From assembly GCA_947623455.1 (NCBI GenBank), contig OX392529.1, positions 58,795,186 to 58,859,185 of the forward strand: a stretch of 64,000 bases of DNA. Reading direction: 5' to 3'. Numbering within the stretch: position 1 is the stretch's first letter; the number at the start of each line of letters is the position of its first letter. A program made the position numbers and the translations under genes. Source of the DNA: Mimachlamys varia (lineage: Eukaryota; Mollusca; Bivalvia; Pectinida; Pectinidae). Under the pieces are notes generated by a model. It did not search any database. It was not told the origin of the DNA and worked only from the letters and a program-made list of their open reading frames with translations. Shown piece by piece: positions 20,827 to 30,659 of the stretch.

Positions 20827-21156
20827 AAAGACTTGGATACATTGGTTGAAATTTGGAACACACATACAATATCTGGAGGATGTAGCTTGAGGATGCGCGG
20901 TGGAAATAGACCAATCATGATGTATACATTGCCAGAGTTATATGACAAGCAACATTGCCTATGTGATGTAGATGAAGCTGAAATAAATGTCTGTGCAGAA
21001 GAAACTATTCCGAAATCAGCAATTCCGTGTGATGAAACTGTCAGGGATATTTGCATCCTGTTAATGGAAGAAAATGGGTATGTGCATCCTGACGACGCAG
21101 AGGACGCCAACAAATTGTATATCCAGCTTAGAGAATTGATTTTATCTTTAATATGA
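20827..21156 (+). pseudogene. Lone C-terminal exon of an integrase-core-family protein
   Basis: After the acceptor CATTCCACAG the frame reads KDLDTLVEIWNTHTISGG, then RPIMMYTLPELYD, HCLCDVDEAEINVC, IPCDETVRDIC, and ends QLRELILSLI at TGA 21154-21156. WN.H, RP..MY.LP.LY, PCDE and LY.QLR are hallmarks of the C-terminal region of a multicopy animal family with an rve-like integrase core, as I recall it. The exon itself has no stop or frameshift and keeps its acceptor. No exon with the DDE core is visible upstream, so it is best treated as a relic. A gene with very long, repeat-filled introns is possible but would still lack the core here. Confidence 0.6.
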
Positions 21157-21302
21157 TTCTCATTGCGATCAAAATCTACCAGTTCTGACTTACTTATACA
21201 CACACTAATTTAAAAATCCAAAGTGTAATTGTAATCAGACGAATACATATTCATGACTAATTACTGTAATTATTTGATTTAATTAAATACATTTTATTTG
21301 TT

Positions 21303-21525
21303 TGGTTTTGTGGTGTTGTTGTTGTTTAACGTCTTAATAACAGTCAGTGATATTTCGGACGTGTCGGGTTTTGGAGGTGGATGAAGGCCGAAGTACTCGA
21401 GAAAAAAACACCAGTCTCGGTCATACCTGGCAACTGTTCCTCATGGGATTCGAACTCGCGACCCAGAGGTGGAGGGTTATAGCGATAAAGACGCCAGACG
21501 CTTTGAAAAGCCATCGGCCATTGCG
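21303..21525 (-). repeat. tRNA-derived SINE, minus strand
   Basis: Read on the minus strand it has a B-box-like CGAGTTCGAATCCCAT, then CAGTTGCCAGGTATGACC, a core TTTTTCTCGAGTACTTCGGC with CATCCACCTCC, and a tail GACGTTAAACAACAACAAC. The order matches the copy at 30246 and, more weakly, the one at 22764. The core resembles the widely conserved animal SINE core region; that identification is from memory. Confidence 0.78.
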
Positions 21526-22760
21526 TTAGCTATTTGTTCAATTTGTACAGCATGATAAGGTAATTAGTTAGGTAAACACGATATAATACACCTTCTGATT
21601 AAACATCTACATTTATTTCTTTTTTTATAATATATCTGCACGTCTGACACTTTTCTACGAAAACGGCTGTTCAGTTCACTCCCGGGTATAACAAGAATTA
21701 AAATACATTTTTTCAATGTGACTTAACCCGCAGGCCAATCTCAACCGGTTGCCATCTGTATTTATTCAGATTGTCAGAGATGTAGCATCTTTAAGGCAAA
21801 AAGTTAAGAACTTTCCTTATCGACTTACGAAATATTTTCCTTTGGAAGTAAGTCATTAAGTTAAGTAATAATGATGAAACTGTGTCCATTCCATGTGACG
21901 TTGACGTGTGACGTAATTTGATTGGCTAGAGGGAATGACCTGTCGCGGGGTCACTTGAGGTCACTCGCACGCCAGTTGTAACGGGTCGTTGTCAGATGTA
22001 CTTGCTGTAGGTATGCAGTACATCTGTATTTATTAAGATTGCATCTCTGACAAACCATAACAACAGGGATAAAGCACAAGTTATCTCAACTTTGAAACGC
22101 CTTCTCCCAAAATTACATTGTATATTTATAACATATCTACAACAATAATAATATACACTATCACCAATTTAGTTTTCTAGGCTTAAATATTTAATAAGAA
22201 GAGGAGAACTAAAAAGCTCGGAAGAAGAAAAGATATCGGGGGCGTACGCGGGGGCGGGGTGTCTCTTAAATATATTGAAAGTGAAATATTTTTAAGCGAC
22301 CTTAGAACCGATTACTGTTTTTCATATAAGTCTGTACAGATTTAAAAATATATCCGTTTTACTCGTCTGACAGGTATGGTTTATGATTATTATACCATAC
22401 GGAAAGTTACAAGCTGCAAAAGTTTCAGCTTCCCTTTAATTTTTCATCTTAAATTGAAAAATAATTATTTGCATCCCTGAATGATTCTGTCACTAAATCT
22501 TGTATATGAATTTATCTGTTAGTTTTGCGGCAGTTTTATGGACTTTCTGAATTGTATTTCTTGTGTAACTTTTAATTTGATATATTTCTATACAGTGGGT
22601 GACGATTTCATCTATCTCTGTGACAAGCAGTGTACACGCTGTTGGCGATGTAGCATCTTTGACTTTTTCAATGCTTTCCCATGCTGAAATTCAAGCTAGA
22701 ATAGTGATGAAACTGGTCCTGTTCCCATAGGAAAATATTTAAATGAATGTTTACTAAAGG
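21526..22760. other. Gene-free stretch with weak direct repeats
   Basis: Phrases such as GATGTAGCATCTTT and ATGATGAAACTG recur near 21777-21882 and 22655-22710, and ATCTGTATTTATT near 21751 and 22022, suggesting old copies of one repeat. A GC-rich patch lies at 22235-22262. No gene is seen. Confidence 0.45.
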
Positions 22761-22763
22761 CTG

Positions 22764-22945
22764 TGGTGATTAAGGCCTCTGACAACGTATTCCCTATATC
22801 CCTTCACCTCTCGGTCGCAAATTCGAGTCCAACGTGACAAAGTTGCTAGGTTTAGACTGTTGGTCGGTGATTTTTCTCCATGTACTCCGTCCTTTCTCAA
22901 CCTTCCAAATCTAGCATGTCTTTAAATGACTTTACTTAAATGACA
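22764..22945 (+). repeat. Degraded tRNA-derived SINE
   Basis: GGTGATTAAGGCCTC (A-box-like), GCAAATTCGAGTCCAAC (B-box-like) and GGTCGGTGATTTTTCTCC with TACTCCGTCCTTTCTC (core) occur in the SINE order, with more divergence than the other two copies. The tail is lost or unrecognisable. Confidence 0.65.
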
Positions 22946-23074
22946 TGTAAGCAATCGACACGGCCGACCGTTGGCCATCTGGGATTTAAATTTAATTTAA
23001 TTTTCTTTTAAGGCTGACTTTTCGAAGTTTGCAAAAACCTATTACTTAAATGACAATGTTCTTAAATGAATGTG

Positions 23075-23175
23075 CAGTCAAACCTGGTATAAAGGACACC
23101 TCTATATAAAGACACCTTTCTATAAAAGACATTTTTATCTATCCATTGGGCGTCCTTTATAGACAGGTTCGACTG
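23075..23175. mobile_element. 101-bp TIR MITE, CAGTCRAACCTG ends
   Basis: The left end CAGTCAAACCTGGTATAAAG and the right end, read inward CAGTCGAACCTGTCTATAAA, are inverted matches, followed by GGAC(A/G)CC. The right flank is TA and the left is TG, so a TA duplication has probably mutated on one side. The ends fit a Tc1/mariner-like MITE. Confidence 0.7.
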
Positions 23176-23189
23176 TACATGTACAAGGT

Positions 23190-23397
23190 CAAAGGATCTC
23201 TTTCAGGAACAATAGAAATGAAAAAGTGCACCCTGCTACACACCTTTGACGAGCAACTTTATTTCAGCTGTAGTGCAGGCCTCTGGGACCTTTGAACCTA
23301 GTTTAAGTTTTCACTCTCAGGGTACTACAAATGGCATTTCATTTTGGTCAAATTGGTTCATGGGCAAATTTCTATTGTTCCTGAAAGATATCCTTTG
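23190..23397. mobile_element. 208-bp TIR element
   Basis: CAAAGGATCTCTTTCAGGAA and the rest of a 30-bp arm at the left match, inverted, the arm ending CCTTTG at 23397 (read inward CAAAGGATATCTTTCAGGAA). No target duplication is clear. It lies 14 bp from the preceding MITE. Confidence 0.68.
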
Positions 23398-23744
23398 GAA
23401 ATTGGGCATTGTTAATCCTTGTTAATATGAAATTACGAACACGTAACACAATGCAATGTTCATGGATATTTAATTACTTAGTTACATCATTCAGGCACTT
23501 TGTTTGTCAACTTCCTCTGACCTACCAGTCCGCACGAGTTTTTTCCCCAAGTACTCCGTACTAAAACACAGTATTAATGTCCCGAAATACGTCATATACA
23601 TAAAATTATAATGTACCTATGTCCCTTATCGATTTTCAATTATTGATACAAAAACGTTTAAAAAAACTGCGAAAACTCACAGAATTTTGCAAATTACCAA
23701 GATATCTCAAATAAATTTGTTCCAGATGAGTAACCAGGAACATC

Positions 23745-24062
23745 ACATGATCTACAATTTTCCTCTTTATCTACCTGATACAAGTAAACATTACATTATT
23801 ATAAAGTCCATTACCCAAATACTGGCGTTCAAAATTGTGATAATGAAATTTTGCTCTAAATGAGCAGTCCAGAATATGAAATGACCTACAATTTTCCTCT
23901 ATCTATCTGATAGAGTAAATCATTATGATAAAGTCCAATACCCAAATAATGACATTCAAAGTTGTGATAAGGAAATTTTGCTCAAAATGAGCAGTCCGGA
24001 ACATGCCATGAGATACAAGTTTCGAACAAACATTATATAATGTCCATTACCCAAATGTTGGA
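23745..24062 (-). repeat. Tandem copies of the HECT gene's 3' end, ~130-bp units
   Basis: The phrase CTACAATTTTCCTCT recurs at 23752 and 23885, with a degenerate version near 24010. Each unit contains GTCCATTACCCAAAT or a variant. On the minus strand that phrase is the sense of the HECT gene's last codons (IWVMD). So roughly two extra copies of the terminal coding stretch and its downstream sequence follow the real stop at 24033. Confidence 0.72.
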
Positions 24063-25844
24063 ATTTAAAACAGAGATAAACTCAGCTCTAAATTTCATGA
24101 AATTTTCGTATTGTTTTGGCAGTTCAAGCAGTGACGAGCAAGTATGTGCTACTGGACGACGTGCAAGACCTGTCACATTCACATATGAAACAGTGATGGA
24201 ATCCTGTGTTAACAAGTCCGACCCGGTACAAAATCTTAAGAATAACTTGAGCATGCTTATGTCCATCTCCCGGATGAAACGCTTTAAGTAGTTGGATGTA
24301 GCTGTAGCATCAGCACACATTGCTTCTGGAAATTTTAGGAGTTTCATGACGCGTCTTGAATTAGGTGTTAATTTGTCATATAGCGAAGACAAGTTTCCGG
24401 GAACACGCAACTCCTTGAGAAAAGGACTCCAGCAGTCGATTACGAACATGGTTGCCTGGATCATTTCCTTGTGAGCCATTTCTCTTATAATTCTGTCCAT
24501 ATTTGATTGTCTCGGAACTCTCTTTAGCTCGTGCTGAGCAAATAGCTCGTACAGTTCTGATTCATCCACAGAACTGACATCTTTCAATGCAGCCTTCAGA
24601 AGTTCGGCATCTGTCTGGGGGATGTATTTCAGGAATGCTTCTAAAATATCATCTTCAAAACTTCCAGTTATGCAATATTGTATAAATATTGGCGATATGT
24701 GCACAGGAAAGTAGTTGACAGCTTTCCAGCCAAACATGATGATTTTCGCTACTGCTGTCCACTCTGGTTCACCAAAATCATGCCTGAGACAGGGAATTTT
24801 TTGCAAGTTTCCCAATGTGCATTCTATATAGAATGTATTCCAAAACTCTGTCAACACATCTCTTGTAACTCCGCCTGCATCCTCTGCAGCCTCCATTTCA
24901 CCATTTGGCATAATCAACTGGGGTTTTATGATTTTGCTTAGAGGGTCCTGAATTGATTTGAACGCTTCAATTAGTTCTCTCATTACTTGGCCTCTGTGTA
25001 ATTTTACCTGATGTATCATTGTTTCGTCTATGTTTTCATCTGTGGTTGTTTCTGTGACGTTGCTGTTGAGTTCGTCTGTGTTTGTTTCTATCAGTTCTTC
25101 TTCAATCCCTGCAATTTGCATTGCTTCCGATAGCATATCATGGGATTGCGATGTCCTTTGTCTTCTTCTTGGAACATGTAATTCTGGGAGATCATCTTCT
25201 TCCTATGGTGCTCGTCTTGGACCATCTATTGCACCTGCTTCCTCGTCTGGCAAGCGTATTGCATTGTCAGTCTCATTTTCAATGGAGGCAAGATAGAATT
25301 TAAGAAGTGGCATCTTTGTATTTGCGTACATTTCGCCTATGGTAGTATTTATGTCCATACTTCTGTCTTGATAATCCCAAACATCGAACTCAAGATCTTG
25401 TTCACTGCCCTGTGATGAAATGCCATTTGGAAAAAACAATCTCTTGCCTTCCTCAAGCAATTCCTGTTTATTAGTGTCTTTACGTAATGTCAATCTCCGT
25501 GTACCTCTTCCCTTTTTACTCCTTACTTGGAAACTTTTCCCAGACGACTTGTGAATCCAGCCTAATTCTACTTTACGTGTTTCTTTTGCAGCATTTTTGT
25601 TTCCGAAACGTTTGTTTGATTCCCTCATCTCTTCCGATTCTCCGTGCGCTGCTTCTGTTCCCTCCTTTTTACCTCGCCTTGTTTCTATCTTTTCCCGTAG
25701 TACTTTCAGGAGATTAGAGCGCTTCCCACTCTGTTTGGTTGTCTTACCTCTGATGTATTTTCTAATTCTCAGTCTCTCTCCGTGTAATGGAATGTATTTA
25801 GCCAGTTCATCATCTGTCATTATTGATATCAGATCTGGTCCAAT
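24033..25844 (-). CDS. Exon 2 of the SAM/HECT gene
   Basis: 1,812 bp, open except for the TAG at 25203-25205. The two halves are in the same frame, so no splicing or frameshift is needed to join them. An ATG 22 codons after the TAG (25136) would allow a shorter HECT-only product if translation restarted there. The stop is TAA after WVMDII. Confidence 0.78.
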
Positions 25845-26528
25845 CTGCAACATTTGAAAAGTAAGAGTAGTAGTTTCGATACCTTGTGTCGTAGATAATG
25901 ATGTTGAACTGATAATAATGTCGCAAAATTATGACTTACATTATGAAAGTTTTGATATTTATTTATTGTATGGTTTGGCTGTATTACAATCGCTCACCTG
26001 GATTATCAAGACCCTCGCATCGTGGAGTACAGTACATGTATTTCTTTCATATAGAAAATGTTTAAGTGTTATCAGAGGAATGAGCAGGTAATGATCTAAA
26101 TGCATGGTAAATTTCGGCAAATTTTGTTTAGGAAACAAATATGAACCGATTCCGTTGATTTGTGCAGAAAAAAGATGAATTTGTACTAATTTCCTCTTTA
26201 GGGTCTGTCTCGCCGGCCGCTGAGGGACCAAACCCCCGTTTGATTATGGATCGAATAGCGGACCTTCAATTTTAGTTACTATTAGCTGACAAGTTGTCAA
26301 AAGCAATTAAATAAAAATACTACTTATAAAACAATATATCCTTGAGCTAGTCATAAACATGTGCGTAATTACTACATATCCTGTTTATTTGTGCCACTTT
26401 AACAATAAGATTACATTTTCTTGCGTAAAATCTCAACAAACCTTTTCTTTCTTCATTACCTCGATGGTATCCTCCGAAGTCACGGTCTCCAGAAAATTCC
26501 AAAAGATTTCTTCGCCTTCATCTGCCAT
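24033..26528 (-). CDS. SAM/HECT ubiquitin-ligase-like gene, two exons, one in-frame stop
   Basis: Exon 1 (26528-26442) encodes MADEGEEIFWNFLETVTSED and nine more residues. It joins in phase 0 to exon 2 (25844-24033), giving about 632 codons. Residues 1-65 look like a SAM-type helical domain (FLETV...IGPDLISIMTDDELAKYIP...RIRKYI). A basic middle follows, then a segment ending MPLLKFYLAS. The C-terminal half is HECT-like: HRGQVMRELIEAF, ...DAGGVTRDVLTEFWN, and the C-lobe box AHTCSSLLELP with the thioester-type Cys. HECT enzymes pass ubiquitin through that Cys to a substrate. This form is a multicopy invertebrate family; its substrate is unknown. A TAG at 25203-25205 interrupts the otherwise open exon 2, between APP-type and EEDDLPEL-type sequence, so the copy is a recent pseudogene, a polymorphic allele or a sequence error. 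It converges on the integrase-like exon at 20827. Confidence 0.75.
26442..26528 (-). CDS. Exon 1 of the SAM/HECT gene
   Basis: 29 codons from the ATG at 26528 to the donor AAAG|GTTTGT. It was found by looking for the missing start of the SAM-like domain, which exon 2 enters mid-domain. The fit of phase and fold supports it. The acceptor for exon 2 is AAATGTTGCAG, just before 25844. Confidence 0.7.
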
Positions 26529-26563
26529 TCTGACAATCTGATACTCAAAAGTCACAGCATCGT

Positions 26564-26571
26564 CTTTTATA
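26564..26571 (-). promoter_or_regulatory. TATA-box-like motif before the SAM/HECT gene
   Basis: The minus strand reads GTGTATAAAAGAC, a strong TATA match 36 bp upstream of the ATG at 26528. Normal TATA-to-start spacing would leave only a few bases of 5' leader. It lies between the gene and the 21-bp palindromic array. Confidence 0.5.
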
Positions 26572-26575
26572 CACA

Positions 26576-26890
26576 TATTTTCGCGTTATAACGCGAAAGT
26601 TTCGCGATATAACGCGTTAGTGTCGCGATATAACGCGTTAGTGTCGCGATATAACGCGTTAGTTTCGCAATATAACGCGTAAGTTTCGCGATTTAACGCG
26701 TAAGTTTCGCGTAATAACGCGTAAGTTTCGCGTTATAACGCGTTAGTTTCGCGATATAACGCGTTAGTTTCGCGTTATAACGCGTAAGTTTCGCGTAATA
26801 ACCCGTAAGTTTCGCGTAATAACGCGTAAGTTTCGCGATATAACGCGTTAGTTTCGCGTAATAACGCGTTAGTTTCGCGATATAACGCGA
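26576..26890. repeat. Minisatellite of 21-bp palindromic units (CGCGTTATAACGCG)
   Basis: About 15 units, each with a 14-bp dyad CGCGTTATAACGCG (or CGCGATATAACGCG, CGCGTAATAACGCG) and a 7-bp spacer such as TTAGTTT or TAAGTTT. Unit length, dyad length and TTATAA centre match the array at 15422, with CGCG replacing CTCG/CGAG. It starts 48 bp upstream of the HECT ATG and is rich in CpG. Confidence 0.93.
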
Positions 26891-26911
26891 AAATATTTTT
26901 TTCCACTAACA

Positions 26912-27099
26912 CCCAAATGAGCCCAATCGGCCTTCGTATGTATGTATATTAGGCACATGCCATTTAATTGACAAAATATTTATGTATGAGATTTATGCAT
27001 TCTGTGATAATTTTAAATTAAGATAGACTGTGATATGACTTTAGTTCAGCTGAAAATTGTGTGTATATATTACATGACTTTTAACTAACACATGTATTT
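26912..27099. other. Right flank of the composite element, nothing recognised
   Basis: AT-rich sequence with no gene or repeat detected. Confidence 0.5.
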
Positions 27100-27168
27100 T
27101 ACTAACGAGAGGACCATGTGGAAGATTAGCCTTTGGCTAAACATGTATTTTATCCTCAGAAAATAAAG

Positions 27169-27200
<32 letters not shown>

Positions 27201-27202
27201 GT
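27100..27202 (+). repeat. 3' tail of a retroelement with (TTA)n
   Basis: GAAGATTAGCCTTTGGCTAA leads into AATAAAGTTTATTATTATT, ending in ten or so TTA repeats. A CTTTGGCTAAA phrase before AATAAAG plus a microsatellite is typical of invertebrate non-LTR or SINE 3' ends. The 5' part is missing or unrecognisable. Confidence 0.5.
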
Positions 27203-27739
27203 ACAAGCTTTACCGAACATAATCTTACAGTGTACTGGAATGATGAACGTATCATCTGAAGGTAGCTAAACTAAATACTAATACAAGAAACGCTTATTCG
27301 CAAGTTCAAACTGGGAGTGGAATGATGGGATAGCATGTTATCTTTTTGTCCGGTTATCTCATCTGTTGAGAAAACATAACAGTTAATGGAATGTTAACAA
27401 TTTTAACCCTCTAGATCTGTTTCATATACTTTTTGAATATTCCGAAATTTACAAATTTTCATTTCAGTTCAATCAGCTACATAAATTAGTATCGCCTTAA
27501 AATACACTTGCACAAAACATCTTCGAAGTTTGTGTGTAGTAAGTAGACATCTGGGTGAATAAGTTTAAACTTGAAAGACAAGTTCATGAGTTGGCATTAA
27601 AATGAGGCAACAGAATCGCAGAGTCACTGGACTCTTTTTGTTCCTCACATTACCTACATTCCTACATTCCACATATACAATAAGCCGATGTACACAATAT
27701 ATGTATGACAATTTTGATTTACCGTGATCAAGCAACATT

Positions 27740-28142
27740 GAAACTCGAACTTGTCCAAGACATATTATCCTTTACATGTGTGTGAAATTGGTGAAAATCC
27801 ATGAAGAAACAAAGCCACTACTGTGCTGACAATTATTGTCTGAAAATAGCAACAGTGACCTTGAGCCGACACTCCTGAAACTTGAACTTGCAACTTGTCT
27901 AAGATATTTTAACTCTGTAGGTATAAGTTTGTGTGGTTTGATAAAAATCCATTAGGAAAGTAAACCATTAGAGTGCTGACAATGATTTTCTAAAAATAGG
28001 CACAGTGAACTTGACCTTGACCTAATAACTCTAAGCTCGAACTCATCAATGATATTTTGATTTTGTATTTATACATGTTTATGTGTAGTTTGATAAAATC
28101 CATAAAGAAACGAAGCCACTAGAGTGCTGACAATAAATTTCT
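27740..28142 (+). repeat. ~130-bp tandem units, GTGACCTTGA type
   Basis: Three units share AAATCCAT(G/T/A)A(A/G)GAAA, GCCACTA...GTGCTGACAAT and AGTGACCTTGA at about 130-140 bp spacing. It runs directly into the element starting at 28143. Confidence 0.65.
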
Positions 28143-29762
28143 AACAAGAGGCCAAATGGGCCTACATCGCTCAACTGGTATCAATCTCTGGCTTATATTA
28201 TAGTGTAACCCTAAAGATCCCTAAAATCTTTTACTGTGAGACATTTAGAAGAACATGTTAAAATTTAAACATATTTTACCCCTGTGACCTTGTAAGACAA
28301 CATAATTTATTTTCAAATTTTGTTTGGCTTCATCCCAGGACGCTACCAGCCAAATATCATGGCTCTAGGCATTTAGGTTTATCAGAACAAGTTTCTCAAA
28401 GCTTTGAACAGATTTGACTCCTGTGACCTTCAATATTGGTCAAGGTCATTTTCTCTCGCAAACTTTGTCAAGCTTCATCCAAGGAACCTGTCAGCCAAAT
28501 ATCGTGCTTCTAGGGCTTTTGGTATTTCAGAAGAACTCGTTTGAAAGTTTTAACAGATTTGACCCTTGTGATCTTGAATATAGGCCAAGGTCATGTCTTT
28601 TCGCAAACTTTGTTGGGCTTCATCCAAGGAACCTTTCAGCCAAATATCATGCTTTTAGGGCTTTTGGTATTTCAGAAGAAGTCGTTTGAAGGTTTTAACA
28701 GTTTTGACCCCTGTGACCTCGAATATGAGTCAAGGTCATTTCTTTTCCCAAAATTTGTAGGGCTTCATCCAAGGAACCTTTCAGCCAAATATCATGCTTC
28801 TAGGGCTTTTGGTATTTCAGAGGAAGTCGTTTGAAGGTTTTAACAGATTTGACCCCTGTGACCTCGAATATGAGTAAAGGTCACTTTTCACAAACTTTGT
28901 CGAGCTTCATACAAGGAACCTGCCAGCCAAATATCATGCTCCTTGGGCTTTCGGTTGATTAAAAGAACGTGTTTAAATGTTTAAACAGATTTGACCTTGA
29001 ATATAGGTCAAGGTCATTTCTTTTCCACAACTTTGTCGGGTTTCGTCCAAGGAACCTTTCAGCCAAAGATCATGCTTCTTGGGCTTTTTGTTAATCAAAA
29101 AGTTGTTTAAATATTTTAACAGATTTGACCCCTGTAACCTTGAATATAGGTCACGGTCATTTCTTTTCGCAAACTTTGTCATGCTTCATCTAAGGAAGCT
29201 ACAAGCCATATATAATGTCTCTAGGTCTATTGGTTAATCAGAAGTCATTTAAATGTTTTAACAGATTTGATCCTTGTGACCTTGAATATAGGTCAAGGTC
29301 ATTTCTTTTCGCAAACACTGTCGGACTTCATCCAAAGAATCTTTCAGCCAAATATCATACTTCTAGGAAATTTGATTTATTAGAAGAAGTTGTTTAAAGG
29401 TTATAATAGATTTGACCCCAGTGACATTGAAAATGGGTCAAGGTCGTTTCTTTACGCAAACTTTATTCAGCTTCATCCGAGGAAGCTACCAGTCAAATAT
29501 GAGGTCTCTATGCCTGACGGTATTTTAGAAGAAGTTGTTTGAAGGTTTCCACATTTTTGACCCCTGTGACTTTGAAATTAGGTCAAAGTGATTTATTTTC
29601 GCAAACTTTGTTCAGCTCCTTCCAAGAAAGCTACCAGCCACATTTCATGTCACTTAGCCTGTCAGTATTTTAGAAGAAGTCTTTTACAGGAAAAAGTTGA
29701 CGGACTCAGGACGGACGGACGACGGACGCTGCACCATCACATAAGCTCACTTGGCCCTTAAG
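28143..29762 (+). repeat. Bivalve-type repeat with ~145-bp internal tandem units
   Basis: It opens ACAAGAGGCCAAATGGGCCT and closes with GACGGACGGACGACGGACGC and AGCTCACTTGGCCCTTAAG, a frame I know from mollusc genomes. Inside, GTGACCTTGAATATAGG and variants recur at 28423, 28568, 28713, 28858, about 28991, 29133, 29276, 29421 and 29576, i.e. nine units of about 145 bp. Each carries GGTCAAGGTCATTTCTTTT and GCTTCATCCAAGGAACC. Open frames of 60-97 codons here are repeat translations, not genes. Confidence 0.85.
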
Positions 29763-30240
29763 ATATTTGATTTTGTGCAAGTAGTGTAAAAGTGAAATAC
29801 TTCGTGGTGTGAAAGCTTTTGCTTATTTCACTGCCAATAATTTTTCGCAGATGTACATTGTATGCACTTTTTTTTGATACCATTCAATTTCTTTAGTGGA
29901 TAGTATATGTCATATTGCTAAACAGAAGACTGACAGCACAAACATTTCCACATTGCTAACAGTTTGGAGGCTGACTAAGCGAAAAATTCCACACGCAAGT
30001 TTGATGAAAATTAATGAAAGAAAGAAAGAAGTGCTGACAAATTTCAGTGGGCAGACAGATGGCTATGGAAAGTGTTTCTACACGACGAACCCCCCCCCCC
30101 CCAACCTGAAACATTAAGGATGAAATTTATTTTTTGATAGATGATTTCATTCGAGATGATTTTGCTAGTTTGACGTCACTTGAATCTTCCCGGTTTATCA
30201 TGACACAGTGGTGCTATACATGTGTACCGATGGGTTTAAC
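29763..30240. other. Gene-free stretch
   Basis: A C-run at about 30091-30102 is the only notable feature. The 73-codon frame at 29896 has no recognisable features. Confidence 0.5.
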
Positions 30241-30245
30241 TAGTC

Positions 30246-30458
30246 CTCGCAGTGGTCGAGTGGTTAAGGTGTTCCGACATTCTACCACTAACCCTCCAAC
30301 CCTGGGAACTTGCGAGTTCGAAACCAACGAGAGGCAGTTGCCAGGTACTGACCATAGGTCGGTGGTTTTTACTCGGGGTACTCTGGCTTTCCTCCACCTC
30401 TAAAACCTCCTTAAACGACCTGGCTGTTAATAGGACTTCAAACAAAATAAACCAAACC
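30246..30458 (+). repeat. tRNA-derived SINE, best-preserved copy
   Basis: The head carries an A box (AGTGGTCGAGTGGTTAAGG) and a B box (GCGAGTTCGAAACC) about 60 bp apart, as in Ser/Leu-type tRNAs. CAGTTGCCAGGTACTGACC follows, then a core GGTCGGTGGTTTTTACTCGG with TTTCCTCCACCTC, and a tail GGCTGTTAATAGGACTTCAA ending in AAATAAACC. A short direct duplication at its edges was not found. Confidence 0.85.
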
Positions 30459-30466
30459 TCATAACT

Positions 30467-30659
30467 AGAAATGACTGCTAGACATAAATGCCCCCTTACC
30501 TCATATGAAATTAGTTCTACATGCTTAATTATTATGTAAGTTTGATGACAATCGGATCAGTGGTTATTTCAATAAGCTGGTTACATTACCATGGGACAGG
30601 ACGGGACGGACATGAATATACTATATGCCCCCCTTCCCATTTCATGACGGGGACATAAA
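30467..30659 (+). repeat. Short ATGCCCC...GGGGCAT element, third copy
   Basis: It matches 14809-15013 from AGAAATGACTGCTAGACATA through GGTTACATTACCATGGGAC to TTCATGACGGGGACATAAA. It follows the SINE by a few bases. Confidence 0.7.

Larger units (their letters stand above)
15410..26906. mobile_element. Candidate 11.5 kb composite element: palindromic arrays plus integrase-like and HECT genes
   Basis: A 21-bp palindrome array (15422-17097) lies just outside an integrase-like N-terminal fragment on the plus strand. A related array (26576-26890) lies just outside the start of a HECT gene on the minus strand. Both genes point inward. The outer edges are inverted matches: TGAAAAAAAAATATTCC at the left and, read inward, GTGGAAAAAAATATTTTC at the right. 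TAACA occurs immediately outside both (15405-15409 and 26907-26911), a possible 5-bp target duplication. SINEs and small MITEs have landed inside, so the block has aged. Seen: arrays, edges, TAACA, gene polarity. Inferred: that all this was one mobile unit. Two unrelated insertions of arrays are the main alternative. Confidence 0.42.

Noticed and set aside
24040..25857. Plus-strand open frames opposite the HECT gene
   Set aside because: Shadows of the minus-strand coding sequence; none has recognisable protein features.
28414..29397. Several 60-97 codon frames with FDPCDLEYRSRSF-like products
   Set aside because: Translations of the 145-bp tandem units; the similarity among them is DNA-level repetition.
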